Below are positions 53,073 to 61,187 of a DNA stretch of 64,000 nucleotides, in pieces. Where the stretch lies: NCBI GenBank assembly GCA_963817735.1, contig CAWFPP010000005.1:1-64000 (forward strand), read 5' to 3'. The notes under the pieces are model-generated. The model was not told the DNA's origin, did no database searches, and worked only from the letters and a program-made list of their open reading frames with translations. This DNA comes from Bog-473 sp963817735 (GTDB lineage: Bacteria > Actinomycetota > Acidimicrobiia > Acidimicrobiales > RAAP-2). The position numbers and the translations under genes were made by a program. Each line of letters starts with the position of its first letter. Positions within the stretch are counted from its first letter, which is position 1.

Positions 53073-54296
53073 GTGACCGACACAGTGACGGATCTGGCCG
53101 ACCCGGTCATGTTCGCGGATCCGTTCCCACGGTACGCCGAGTTGCGCCGGCGCGGGGCAGTGTCGCCGGCCTACTCCAAGCAGCTGATGGGTGGCGCCGG
53201 CTTCATGCTCACCCGTCACGAGCACGTGATGCTGCTGCACAACGACGTGCGGTTCTCGAGCGACCCGACGTCCGGCGACTCGGGCTTCATGCTGCGGCAC
53301 CTGCCCAAGATGTTCCGCCTCCTGACCAACTCCATGGTCTACAAGGACGACCCGGACCACGCCCGACTGCGTCGCCTGGTCAACAAGGCCTTCACGCCCC
53401 GGATGGTCCAGCAGATGACGGGGGACATCGAGCGGATCGTGGACGGGCTCTTGGACGACCTCGAACGACGCGGCAGCTCGACGGCCGACCTGGTGGCTGA
53501 CTTCGCGACGCCGCTGCCGTTGTCGGTGATCTCGACGATGCTCGGCGTGGGGGACGAGGACCGGGACGAGTTCCACGTGTTGACGGAGCGCTTCGTGGCC
53601 CGCTTGGGGAGCGGCTCCGGCTTCGATGCGCTGCGGACGATCCCGACGGCACGGAAGCTCTATGCGGTGCTGGAGCGGTTGGCCGAGCAACGTCGTGCCG
53701 TTCCTGACGACGGGTTGATCTCGGGGTTGTTGGCGGCCAACGAGGACGGCGACTCTCTGAGCGACGACGAGGTCATCGCCATGATCTTCTTGCTGATGCT
53801 GGCGGGGCACGACACGACGGCCAATTTGATCGGCAGCTCGGCGGTGGCGCTCATCGAACACCCCGAGCAGGCGGCCCGTTGGCGGGACGAGCCCGGGCTG
53901 ACGGCGACGGCCGTGGAGGAGTTGCTGCGCTTCACGACGCCGGTGCCCTGCGGCACGGCCAGGACCTTGTTGGACTCGGTCTCGATCGAGGGCACCACCA
54001 TGCCCAAGGGGTCCAAGGTGATGGGGATGATCATCTCGGCCAACCGGGACGAGGCGGTGTTCGACGAGCCCGATGCGCTCGACCTGGGGCGGGACCCCAA
54101 CCGGCACCTGACGTTCGCCTTCGGCAAGCACTTCTGCCTGGGCAATCAGCTGGCCCGGCTGGAGGGGCAGATCGCCATCAGCGGGCTGGTGCGGCGGTTC
54201 CCTTCGATGCGCCTGGCCGTGTCCCGGGACCGACTCTCGTACAAGCCCGTGCAGGCGTTGCGTGGCTTTCGGGCGCTTCCCGTGACGCTGCAGTAG
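53073..54296 (+). CDS. Cytochrome P450
   Basis: 407 residues from the GTG at 53073, with GGAG seven bases upstream; an in-frame GTG at 53061 is the alternative. The I-helix motif AGHDTT is at 244-249, ExxR at 283-286 and the haem motif FGKHFCLG at 350-357 with Cys355. Opening block TDLADPVMFADPFPRYAELR is common in actinobacterial P450s of the CYP107/CYP125-like clan. Only distantly related to the P450 at 2033. Divergent from the tandem FadR regulator and so a prime candidate target. No ferredoxin is adjacent. Confidence 0.94.
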   Translation: MTDTVTDLADPVMFADPFPRYAELRRRGAVSPAYSKQLMGGAGFMLTRHEHVMLLHNDVRFSSDPTSGDSGFMLRHLPKMFRLLTNSMVYKDDPDHARLRRLVNKAFTPRMVQQMTGDIERIVDGLLDDLERRGSSTADLVADFATPLPLSVISTMLGVGDEDRDEFHVLTERFVARLGSGSGFDALRTIPTARKLYAVLERLAEQRRAVPDDGLISGLLAANEDGDSLSDDEVIAMIFLLMLAGHDTTANLIGSSAVALIEHPEQAARWRDEPGLTATAVEELLRFTTPVPCGTARTLLDSVSIEGTTMPKGSKVMGMIISANRDEAVFDEPDALDLGRDPNRHLTFAFGKHFCLGNQLARLEGQIAISGLVRRFPSMRLAVSRDRLSYKPVQALRGFRALPVTLQ

Positions 54297-54315
54297 CGGG
54301 TCGAGCCCCGCGCCC

Positions 54316-54333
54316 GCGCCGACTGTTCGGCGC
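54316..54333. terminator. Hairpin GCGCCGA-CTGT-TCGGCGC between convergent genes
   Basis: A perfect seven-base GC-rich stem with a four-base loop sits between the P450 stop (54296) and the methyltransferase stop (54336). It probably ends transcription from both sides. No U-run. Confidence 0.5.
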
Positions 54334-54335
54334 CC

Positions 54336-54914
54336 TTACCAGATGAAGGGCAGCAGTCGTTTGTGGTCCGCCGCGTAGGTGACGTAGCGGTCGCCGAGCT
54401 GCAGGAAGAGCGCCCGCTCCTCCACGCGGATCCGGAAGAGGAGTCCGCAGAACACGCTGGCCGTGAGCCACACGAAGGACCACCAGGAACCGAGGAACAG
54501 CCCCGCCCCCATGACCATGAGAAGCACGGCGGCGTAGCTCGGATGTCGCACGAACCGGTACGGGCCGCTGGTGATCAAGGGCTGGTCGGCGCTCGTCTGG
54601 ACCTTGAACGTGAAGTAGCGGCCGAGCGTGCGGAAGCTCCAGAACCGCAGAGCGATGCCGCACCAGAACACGACGAGCCCGACCCAGGCCAGATCCGGAT
54701 TGATCCGGCCGGACGAGACGTTGCGGGTGAGCACGATGGCGCCCACGATCCCCACGAGGGCGGCGACGCGGATGTACATACGGCTGCCTTGGTCGGCCAG
54801 GGTGGCTTCGGGTCGTCGGTTCGTCGACTCCCGCAGCTCCACGAGAAGCCACACGACCGCGCTGACAACAAGCAGTAAGCGGGCGGCGGGTGGCGCCGCC
54901 GTGAAGGGATGCAC
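54336..54914 (-). CDS. Isoprenylcysteine carboxyl methyltransferase-like membrane protein
   Basis: About 192 residues from the GTG at 54914. Four to five membrane helices (LLLVVSAVVWLLVEL, IRVAALVGIVGAIVL, LAWVGLVVFWCGIAL, AVLLMVMGAGLFLGS). The ICMT family signature GPYRFVRHPSYAAVLL is present near residue 119, followed by RIRVEERALFLQLGDRYVTYA. Members methylate carboxyl or other groups with SAM at the membrane; the bacterial substrates are mostly unknown. Last gene of the minus-strand operon starting beyond 64000. Confidence 0.88.
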   Translation of the reverse strand: MHPFTAAPPAARLLLVVSAVVWLLVELRESTNRRPEATLADQGSRMYIRVAALVGIVGAIVLTRNVSSGRINPDLAWVGLVVFWCGIALRFWSFRTLGRYFTFKVQTSADQPLITSGPYRFVRHPSYAAVLLMVMGAGLFLGSWWSFVWLTASVFCGLLFRIRVEERALFLQLGDRYVTYAADHKRLLPFIW

Positions 54915-54924
54915 GCGAGCGACG

Positions 54925-55956
54925 CTACCTCCGGCGGTTGCGCTCCCATTGGTCGCGGCTGAAATAGCTCTGATCCTCGCCCCAGCCTTCGACTCCGTCG
55001 TCCCAGCGCCAGTGGACCAGGGAGTCACCGCCGTGGCCACGCCAATGTCGGCTCACCGCGTCACCCCGGACCGAGAGGCGACGGTCGAACTCGTCGACCG
55101 CCTCCAACTCGATCGACAGCGGCCATCCGGTGTGCGCGTCGAAGGCGACGCGGCGCTCGCCCGCCAGAATGCGCCCGTATTCGCCGTTCCGGAGCAGAAA
55201 GCCGCAGGCGATGGGCTCCACCTCGGGCCCCGGGATGGCATAGGTGAGCCAGGCTTCGCCCGGGCCGGCGGCGCAGAACGAGTAGCCGACGCCGCCGAAC
55301 GACCCCGCCTGGGACGGCTGTCGCGCCGCGTGCTCCCTCGCGCTGGGTTGGCGTTTCGGCCGTCCGAGCGGCCGAGGACCCCACGACCGGTCACGGACCG
55401 AATAGCAGTCGATCGGGATCTCCTCGCCGTGGAGGATCATCGTCCCCGTCACGTGACCGGCCTGATCGAAGTGGGCACCCTTCAAGAAGGGGACGACGCC
55501 GTCGGGATGCAGATTGGGCTTCATGATGGCCTCGAAGACGAGGTCCACTTCGAGCGCGCCGGGGTCGTTGTATTGGACGGCGTAGGTCGTGAGCGACTCG
55601 ATGACCCGGACATGGACACCGTTGGGCCATTCGAAGTCCCGCATGTCTCGCTGCGAACGGGGCGGGAGTTGCAGCCCCGAATATTCGGCCCGATAGGCCA
55701 GCTCCCACGGGTAGGCGGCCCGGTCGTCCCAGACCCAGGCCCCGCCGTTGCAGATGTTGGCGTTCGGTCGGGCCTGGCAGTACGTCCAGCCACCGAGATT
55801 GCGCTCCGGCACGTTCCAGGAGAACCAGCACGTCTCGGTCTCCCACCACCGATCGGTGAGCTCCTCGTCGTGGAAGTCGTCGTCCGCCGGGACGAGCTCG
55901 CGGTAGGTGCGTTCGCGACGCAACTGGTCCAGGTCGACTCCGAAAGCGGTGCTCAT
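54925..55956 (-). CDS. Conserved protein of unknown function next to a phosphotransferase
   Basis: 343 residues, rich in Trp and Tyr, no membrane segment and no nucleotide motif. Blocks such as RWWETETCWFSWNVPERNLGG, CYSVRDRSWGPRPLGR and GGDSLVHWRWDDG suggest a beta-rich fold like lipocalin-type carotenoid or tocopherol proteins; this is only a resemblance. I recall proteins of this type beside APH-like kinases in actinobacterial catabolic operons but cannot name a verified family. ATG 13 bases after the APH-like gene stop. Confidence 0.8.
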   Translation of the reverse strand: MSTAFGVDLDQLRRERTYRELVPADDDFHDEELTDRWWETETCWFSWNVPERNLGGWTYCQARPNANICNGGAWVWDDRAAYPWELAYRAEYSGLQLPPRSQRDMRDFEWPNGVHVRVIESLTTYAVQYNDPGALEVDLVFEAIMKPNLHPDGVVPFLKGAHFDQAGHVTGTMILHGEEIPIDCYSVRDRSWGPRPLGRPKRQPSAREHAARQPSQAGSFGGVGYSFCAAGPGEAWLTYAIPGPEVEPIACGFLLRNGEYGRILAGERRVAFDAHTGWPLSIELEAVDEFDRRLSVRGDAVSRHWRGHGGDSLVHWRWDDGVEGWGEDQSYFSRDQWERNRRR

Positions 55957-55969
55957 CTGGTCGCCGTGC

Positions 55970-57370
55970 TCATCGGAGCGGTGGCCAGTGCCGGTCGGCG
56001 AGCGCGCCCATGGACGGACGCGCCAGTTCGGTCTCGCGGGCGACCCGGCGCCAGAGCGTGAGGATGTAGTCCTCCTCGGATACGCTTCCCGCCGCCACCG
56101 CCGCGGCGGCGTCCGCCCGGCCGGCCCTCACCGAGTCGGGGCGCCGGCCGAGCAGCTTCTCCAAGTCCTGCAGCTCGCACTCCTCGTAGGAGGGGCCGTA
56201 CGTGTCGACGCGGGCGAGGTACTTCACGATGCGGGCGACACCCTTCCCGCGCGCCTGTGCCAGCGGATCCGTCGTGCGTGGGACGATGACGTCGCGCAAC
56301 TGTGTGAGCACGGCGTCGTACATCCAGTCGCTGTCACGTCCTTCCCGGGGCTGGGGCGTCTCGGCCGGCGTCAGCTCCAAGCCATTGGCCGCAGCCAGCG
56401 CCTCGAGCCACAGTCGCCGGTGGAGGACCTGGTAGATGAATCCGTTGCCGACGTCGCTCCCGCCACCGCCACCGCCACCGTTGCCACGCCCGTCCCCGTC
56501 TTCGGGTCCCCGGTGGCCCATGACCTGCAGCTTGGTCTCGGCCATCACTTGGTAATAGCGGACCCTGGTCTCGTCCACCACGTTGCCCGACAGTGCCTCG
56601 TACTCACGCAGCCGCGTCGGGAAGTCGGTGAAGGGTTCTTGCGTCGCCCGCAGGGAGAGCCACGCGATGTCGTCCATGGGGTCGCCCAGGTGGGCCAGCT
56701 CCCAGTCGACGACAGCGGTCACCTTCCCCCCGAGATACATGAAGTTCCCCGGGCCTGTGTCCCCCTGGACCAACACGGGCGGACCGTCGTAGGGAGGAAT
56801 GTGGTCCCGCAGCCAGCGCAACGAGAAGAGGAGGGCCGGATCAGGGGTCCCGCCACGCGCCGTCAGCACTCGGTCCCACTCGTCGAGCTCGGCCAGGACG
56901 GCTTCGGCGATGGAGTCGACGGCAGGAAACAAGGGGAGGTCGAGCGCCGCCGCGTCGAGCGAGTGCAGCGCCGCCAGCTTCGTCATGAAGTCCCGCGCCG
57001 TCGCCTCCCGCTCGTCCGGGTCGCTGATGCGGGAGAACCAGTTCCCCCCCTGCACCCGCTCCGACAACATGGCTTGGTGCACCGGGTGCACGCCGAGCAC
57101 GCGAGGCACCGGTACAGGCCCGTCCTGCAGGGCCAGATACACGGTCGCCTCGCGGTGCAGCGTCCACGGATCCTTCGTCCGCTCAGGGTCGGAGCGGTCG
57201 TAGCGCAGGAACAGCGGCATCACCGCATCGTCGGCGCCTTCGACGTCGATGAACCATGCCTCCTTGCGGGCGCCGCCCGGCATGCGGTCGGCCGACAACA
57301 GCCGGCCCCCGCCAACCGATTCGATCCACGAGACGAGGTCGCCGGGCAGCCCGACGGCGCCGTCGTTCAC
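55970..57370 (-). CDS. APH-family phosphotransferase-like protein
   Basis: 466 residues, kinase-like fold of the aminoglycoside phosphotransferase family. The catalytic loop reads PVLVQGDTGPGNFMYLGG (QGD where HGD is usual; Asp and Asn kept), followed by the metal-binding AVVDWELAHLGDPMDDIAW. C-terminal extension of about 200 residues with a GNGGGGGGGSD loop encoded by a CCACCG repeat. Homologues in fatty-acid operons (FadE-APH type) are not antibiotic resistance enzymes. GTG overlaps the ligase stop (GTGA). Confidence 0.88.
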   Translation of the reverse strand: MNDGAVGLPGDLVSWIESVGGGRLLSADRMPGGARKEAWFIDVEGADDAVMPLFLRYDRSDPERTKDPWTLHREATVYLALQDGPVPVPRVLGVHPVHQAMLSERVQGGNWFSRISDPDEREATARDFMTKLAALHSLDAAALDLPLFPAVDSIAEAVLAELDEWDRVLTARGGTPDPALLFSLRWLRDHIPPYDGPPVLVQGDTGPGNFMYLGGKVTAVVDWELAHLGDPMDDIAWLSLRATQEPFTDFPTRLREYEALSGNVVDETRVRYYQVMAETKLQVMGHRGPEDGDGRGNGGGGGGGSDVGNGFIYQVLHRRLWLEALAAANGLELTPAETPQPREGRDSDWMYDAVLTQLRDVIVPRTTDPLAQARGKGVARIVKYLARVDTYGPSYEECELQDLEKLLGRRPDSVRAGRADAAAAVAAGSVSEEDYILTLWRRVARETELARPSMGALADRHWPPLR

Positions 57371-58932
57371 ACGATGCGGGTGTCGTGCGACGCCCAGTAC
57401 TTCTCGCGCAACACACCCTTGTACAACTTCCCGGTGGGAAGTCGTGGCAGCTCGTCCACGAAGTCCACGCTGCGCGGGCACTTGAAGTGGGCCAGGTGCG
57501 CGCGGCAGAAGGCGATCAACGAGCGCTCGAGCGCGTCGTCGCCCTCGACCCCGTCGACGAGCTGGACCACGGCCTTGACCTCTTCCCCCAGGTCCTCGTT
57601 CGGCACGCCGATCACGGCGGCATCGAGCACAGAGGGGTGCGTCACGAGGAGGTTCTCCGTCTCCTGCGGGTAGATGTTCACTCCGCCCGAGATGATCATG
57701 TGCGCCTTGCGGTCGGTCAGGAACAGGTACCCGTCCTCGTCCAGATAGCCGACGTCGCCCACCGTTGACGTCCTCCCGTCGTCCCGCCGCGTGCTGGCGG
57801 TCTTCTCGGGGTCGTTGAAGTACTCGAAGTCGGTGGCCCCGGCGAACCACACCGTGCCCGACGTGCCGACCGGGCACGGCCGCCCCTCATCGTCGAGGAT
57901 GTGGATGTCGCTCAGCACCGACCGTCCGACGCTTCCCTTGTGCGCCAGCCAATCGTCGGACGTGATGAACGTGCAACCGTTGCCCTCGGTGGCGGCGTAG
58001 TACTCGAGCAGGATCGGACCGAACCACTCGATCATCTGCTCCTTCACGGGCACCGGGCAGGGCGCGGCGGCGTGGATGATGACCTCCAATGACGACAAGT
58101 CGGCCGCGGCACGTACCTCGTCGGGCAGCTTCAACATGCGGCTGAACATGGTGGGGACCACCTGCGAGTGCGTCACGCCGTGCCGGCCCACCAGCTCGAG
58201 ATACAACGCCGGGTCGAAATGCTCCATCACGACCGCCGTGGACTTCATTCGCAGGGCGATGGCGACGCTCACCTGCGGGGCTGTGTGGTACAGCGGAGCC
58301 GGCGACAGGTACACCATGCCCTCGCGGCAGCGCCAGAGGGCGGCGATCCCGAGCACGGCGATGCTCGTCTCGGACGGATGGATGTCGTACATGGGGCGAA
58401 GGATGCCTTTGGGTCGCCCCGTGGTACCGGACGAATACATCATCGGCGCACCCAGCTGTTCATCTTGCACATGGTCCGTCGGTTGCGAGCCGACGGCGTC
58501 GTCCCACGACTCGAACGGCGCCTCCATGCCGGCGCGGCCGCTGCCCGTGGTGTCCACCATGACCCAGCGCTCGACGTCGGGGCACAGCGCCGGCAATTGC
58601 CGGGCGACGTCCGTCTTGGCGGTCGACGTCACGACGACCCGCGACCGGGAGTCGTTGATGACGTATGCCACCTCCTCGGCCGAGAGGTAGAAGTTGACCG
58701 GGGTGAAATAGAGCCCGGTGCGTTCGGCGCCCGCCTCCGCCAACAGCACGGCCGGGTGGTTCTCCATGAAGATCGCCATGTGGTCGCCCTTGCGCAGTCC
58801 CGAGTCGCGCAGGAGGTGGGCCACCTGGTTCGCCGCCGCCTCGTATTCGGCGAACGTCAATGTGCGTCCCGAGGGCGCCATGATGATGGCCGGCTGATCC
58901 CCGTGCTCTGCCGCGTGCTCAGCTGCGTACAT
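57367..58932 (-). CDS. AMP-forming acyl-CoA ligase (FadD-like)
   Basis: 521 residues, intact. MMYSSGTTGRPKGILRP, YYAATEGNGCTFI, GDVGYLDEDGYLFLTD, AHMIISGGVNIYPQE and the catalytic Lys in LPTGKLYKGVLRE. It is a close relative of the ligase at 10228, sharing the HAAAPCPVPVKEQMIEW-type block. ATG overlaps the beta-lactamase-like gene by 14 bases; its stop overlaps the APH-like gene. It activates the operon's acid substrate. Confidence 0.95.
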   Translation of the reverse strand: MYAAEHAAEHGDQPAIIMAPSGRTLTFAEYEAAANQVAHLLRDSGLRKGDHMAIFMENHPAVLLAEAGAERTGLYFTPVNFYLSAEEVAYVINDSRSRVVVTSTAKTDVARQLPALCPDVERWVMVDTTGSGRAGMEAPFESWDDAVGSQPTDHVQDEQLGAPMMYSSGTTGRPKGILRPMYDIHPSETSIAVLGIAALWRCREGMVYLSPAPLYHTAPQVSVAIALRMKSTAVVMEHFDPALYLELVGRHGVTHSQVVPTMFSRMLKLPDEVRAAADLSSLEVIIHAAAPCPVPVKEQMIEWFGPILLEYYAATEGNGCTFITSDDWLAHKGSVGRSVLSDIHILDDEGRPCPVGTSGTVWFAGATDFEYFNDPEKTASTRRDDGRTSTVGDVGYLDEDGYLFLTDRKAHMIISGGVNIYPQETENLLVTHPSVLDAAVIGVPNEDLGEEVKAVVQLVDGVEGDDALERSLIAFCRAHLAHFKCPRSVDFVDELPRLPTGKLYKGVLREKYWASHDTRIV

Positions 58933-60176
58933 CGACGCCCCCTTCCCGCAGACACGAGTACAGCACGTCCACCAGGCAGGCGCCCATGAGGGGGAGCGCC
59001 TGGTTCTCCAGATGGTTGCGGACGAACCCGCACGCCACGTGGGCTGTCGGGTCGGCAAAGCCGATCTGCCCGCCGGCTCCCATGTGACCGAACGCCCCTT
59101 CGTTGGGGCCGTGCATCGGCGGGGCACCCGGGACGAGCGCCGGTGGCTCCAATGAGTACCCGACGGCCCAGCGGGTGGGGACGCCCATGACAGCGTCACG
59201 TCCGCAGACCTGCTCCGTCCGGAAGCGTTCGACCGAGGCCCGCGAGACGAGCTCTTCGCCGTCGGCCAGCGCGGCGTAGGTCCGGGCCAGGGCCCTGGCC
59301 GTCGCCGTGGCGCCGAGCGCTCCGATCTCGGCGGCCAGCACGTCGGGGGTGTTCATGAATGCGGCGAAGCGGGGCTGGCCCAGCTCGTCGGCGAACAGGC
59401 TGCCGTGCGCGCCGGCCAGGACCGAGCGGCCGGACTTGGATGCGGGGTCGATGGCCCGTAACGTGCTCTGCGTGCCGGGCTTCACGGGGAACTCCATGAC
59501 CGTCGCCACCGACGGGAGCTCGGAGGCGCTGGTCCCGATGGAGCAGGCCACCCCGAGCGGTCCGGCCACCTCCGCCGCGAAGAACGTTCCCAGGCTCTGG
59601 CCGCTGATGCGCCGGACCAGCTCGCCCACCAGCCAGCCGAACGTCACCCCGTGGTAGCCGTGCCGCGTGCCTGGCTCCCAGGCGGGCTCGCCACCGGGCG
59701 ACGGCGGCCGCGATCGCGGCCGAGTCGCTCCATCCACGTCCGTCCCACGACAGGAGCTGGTCCGCGTCCGGCACGCCGATGGCGCCCGACTGATGGCTCA
59801 ACAACTGCCGCACGGTGGTGGACGACTTGCCGGCCTGGCCGAACTCGGGCCAATAACGGGTCACGGGCGCATTGAGGTCGAGCTCGCCCCGATCCTCCAA
59901 TACGTGTGCGCACAGCGTCGTCATGCCCTTGGTCGACGACATGACGACGGCCCGGGTGGCCTCCTCCCACGACCGACCGTCGGGCCCGGCCACACCGGTC
60001 CAGATGTCCACGACGCACTCGCCGTCGACGAAGGCACAGAAGGCACCACCCCCGTCCCCGAGGTTCGCCCGCCGCTCCCGATCGCCCAAGGTCAGCGTTG
60101 CGCCGGCGCCCAACGTCTCGGCCACTTGATCGAAGCCGGGCGCGACGAACCCCTTGACGTCGGACACGCCGGTCAC
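58919..60176 (-). pseudogene. Serine beta-lactamase-fold esterase (EstB-like), single-base frameshift
   Basis: About 418 residues when repaired. The first part has the SxxK nucleophile (S80-S-T-K83 in VVMSSTKGMT) and LLSHQSGAIGVP. The second part has TRHGYHGVTFGWLVGELVRR, with the YHxxTFG form of the YxN motif seen in EstB-type esterases, and FGHMGAGGQIGFADP. One extra C near 59694-59699 separates the frames; without it the text runs IAAAVAGGEPAWEPGTRHG. GTG start overlaps the LLM stop (GTGA). Likely hydrolyses an ester or lactone, not beta-lactams. Confidence 0.85.
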
Positions 60177-61174
60177 AGCGCCCGGAGCTCCCGCTCGACG
60201 TCGGGCCACCACTCCTTACGCCACCACGACACGTTGATGCGGTCGACCAGTCCCCCGTAGCGGGCGGTCACCTCCCGGGCCAGGGCATCGGGCGCGCAGA
60301 CGATGGTCAGCGTGTCGAGGACCTCATCGTCGACGAGGCGCGCCATCTCGTCCCAACGACCCCTCTTCGAACACTCGTAGAGGTCGGCCTGCAGGTCGCC
60401 CCAGCCGTGGAGGTCCAAGACGGGCCGGTAGGCCGGCGTCGACGCGTAGTAGCCGACCTGGTTCCGCATGGCGTTGCGGGCCTTCTCCATCTTCGACGGG
60501 TCCTCCACCACCGAGATGAAGCCGGGACAGGTCACCTCGAACCCGTCCCGACGGCGACCCGCCTTCGACAACCCCCGGTCGACCGCCGGCAGGATCACCT
60601 CACGCAGGTAGCGCCCCGTGCAGATGCCGTGCGTGATGACCCCGTCCGCCACCTCCCCGGCGACCTCGTTCATGCGAGGCCCCACCGCGGCCAGGAAGAC
60701 ACGAGGTGGTCCATACGAGTGCGGGGGCGGGGCGAAGACAGGCGTCATCAAGGTGTGCGTGTAGAAGTCGCCCTCGAACCCGAGCGTCGCCCCGTCGTTC
60801 CACGACGCCCAGATCGCCCGCAGGGCGAGCACGTAGTCCCGCATGCGTGCGGCGGGATGCGACCACGTGGAGCTGAACCGCTTCTCGATGTGCCGCCGCA
60901 CCTGCGATCCCAGCCCGAGCACGACGCGTCCCCCGGAATACTCCTGCAGCTGGTTGGTCGTGTACGCCATGCTCATCGGGTTGCGGGCGAAGGCCACGGC
61001 GATCCCGGTCCCGAGGGACACCGACGTCGAGTGCTCGGCCGCCAGTGTCAACGACAGGAACGGGTCGTTCGTCGTCTCGGCCGCCCAGACGCAGTCCAGC
61101 CCGGCGGCCTCGGCGGCAGCCACCCGGTCGGCCACCCGGGGCAGCTCCATCCCGAGACCGCTGTCGATCTTCAC
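60173..61174 (-). CDS. LLM-class F420-dependent oxidoreductase
   Basis: 333 residues from the GTG at 61174, with GGAGG eight bases upstream; a longer frame gives only Arg/Cys-rich shadow sequence. Has VWAAETTNDPFLSLTLAAEH, VSLGTGIAVAFARNPMSMAY, GRVVLGLGSQVRRHIEKRF and RVFLAAVGPRMNEVAGEVADG, the TIGR03617-like F420 pattern as I remember it. Third LLM protein of the window. Inside the long minus-strand operon, so its electron transfer serves the same pathway. Confidence 0.9.
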   Translation of the reverse strand: MKIDSGLGMELPRVADRVAAAEAAGLDCVWAAETTNDPFLSLTLAAEHSTSVSLGTGIAVAFARNPMSMAYTTNQLQEYSGGRVVLGLGSQVRRHIEKRFSSTWSHPAARMRDYVLALRAIWASWNDGATLGFEGDFYTHTLMTPVFAPPPHSYGPPRVFLAAVGPRMNEVAGEVADGVITHGICTGRYLREVILPAVDRGLSKAGRRRDGFEVTCPGFISVVEDPSKMEKARNAMRNQVGYYASTPAYRPVLDLHGWGDLQADLYECSKRGRWDEMARLVDDEVLDTLTIVCAPDALAREVTARYGGLVDRINVSWWRKEWWPDVERELRAL

Positions 61175-61187
61175 TGCGGTCGCCTCC

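Noticed and set aside
55970..57370. APH-like protein as an antibiotic resistance gene
   Set aside because: The catalytic loop is QGD, and it is translationally coupled to an acyl-CoA ligase in a lipid-type operon; metabolic use is more likely.
58919..60176. Beta-lactamase resistance gene
   Set aside because: The YHxxTFG variant of the second motif and the operon context fit EstB-type esterases.
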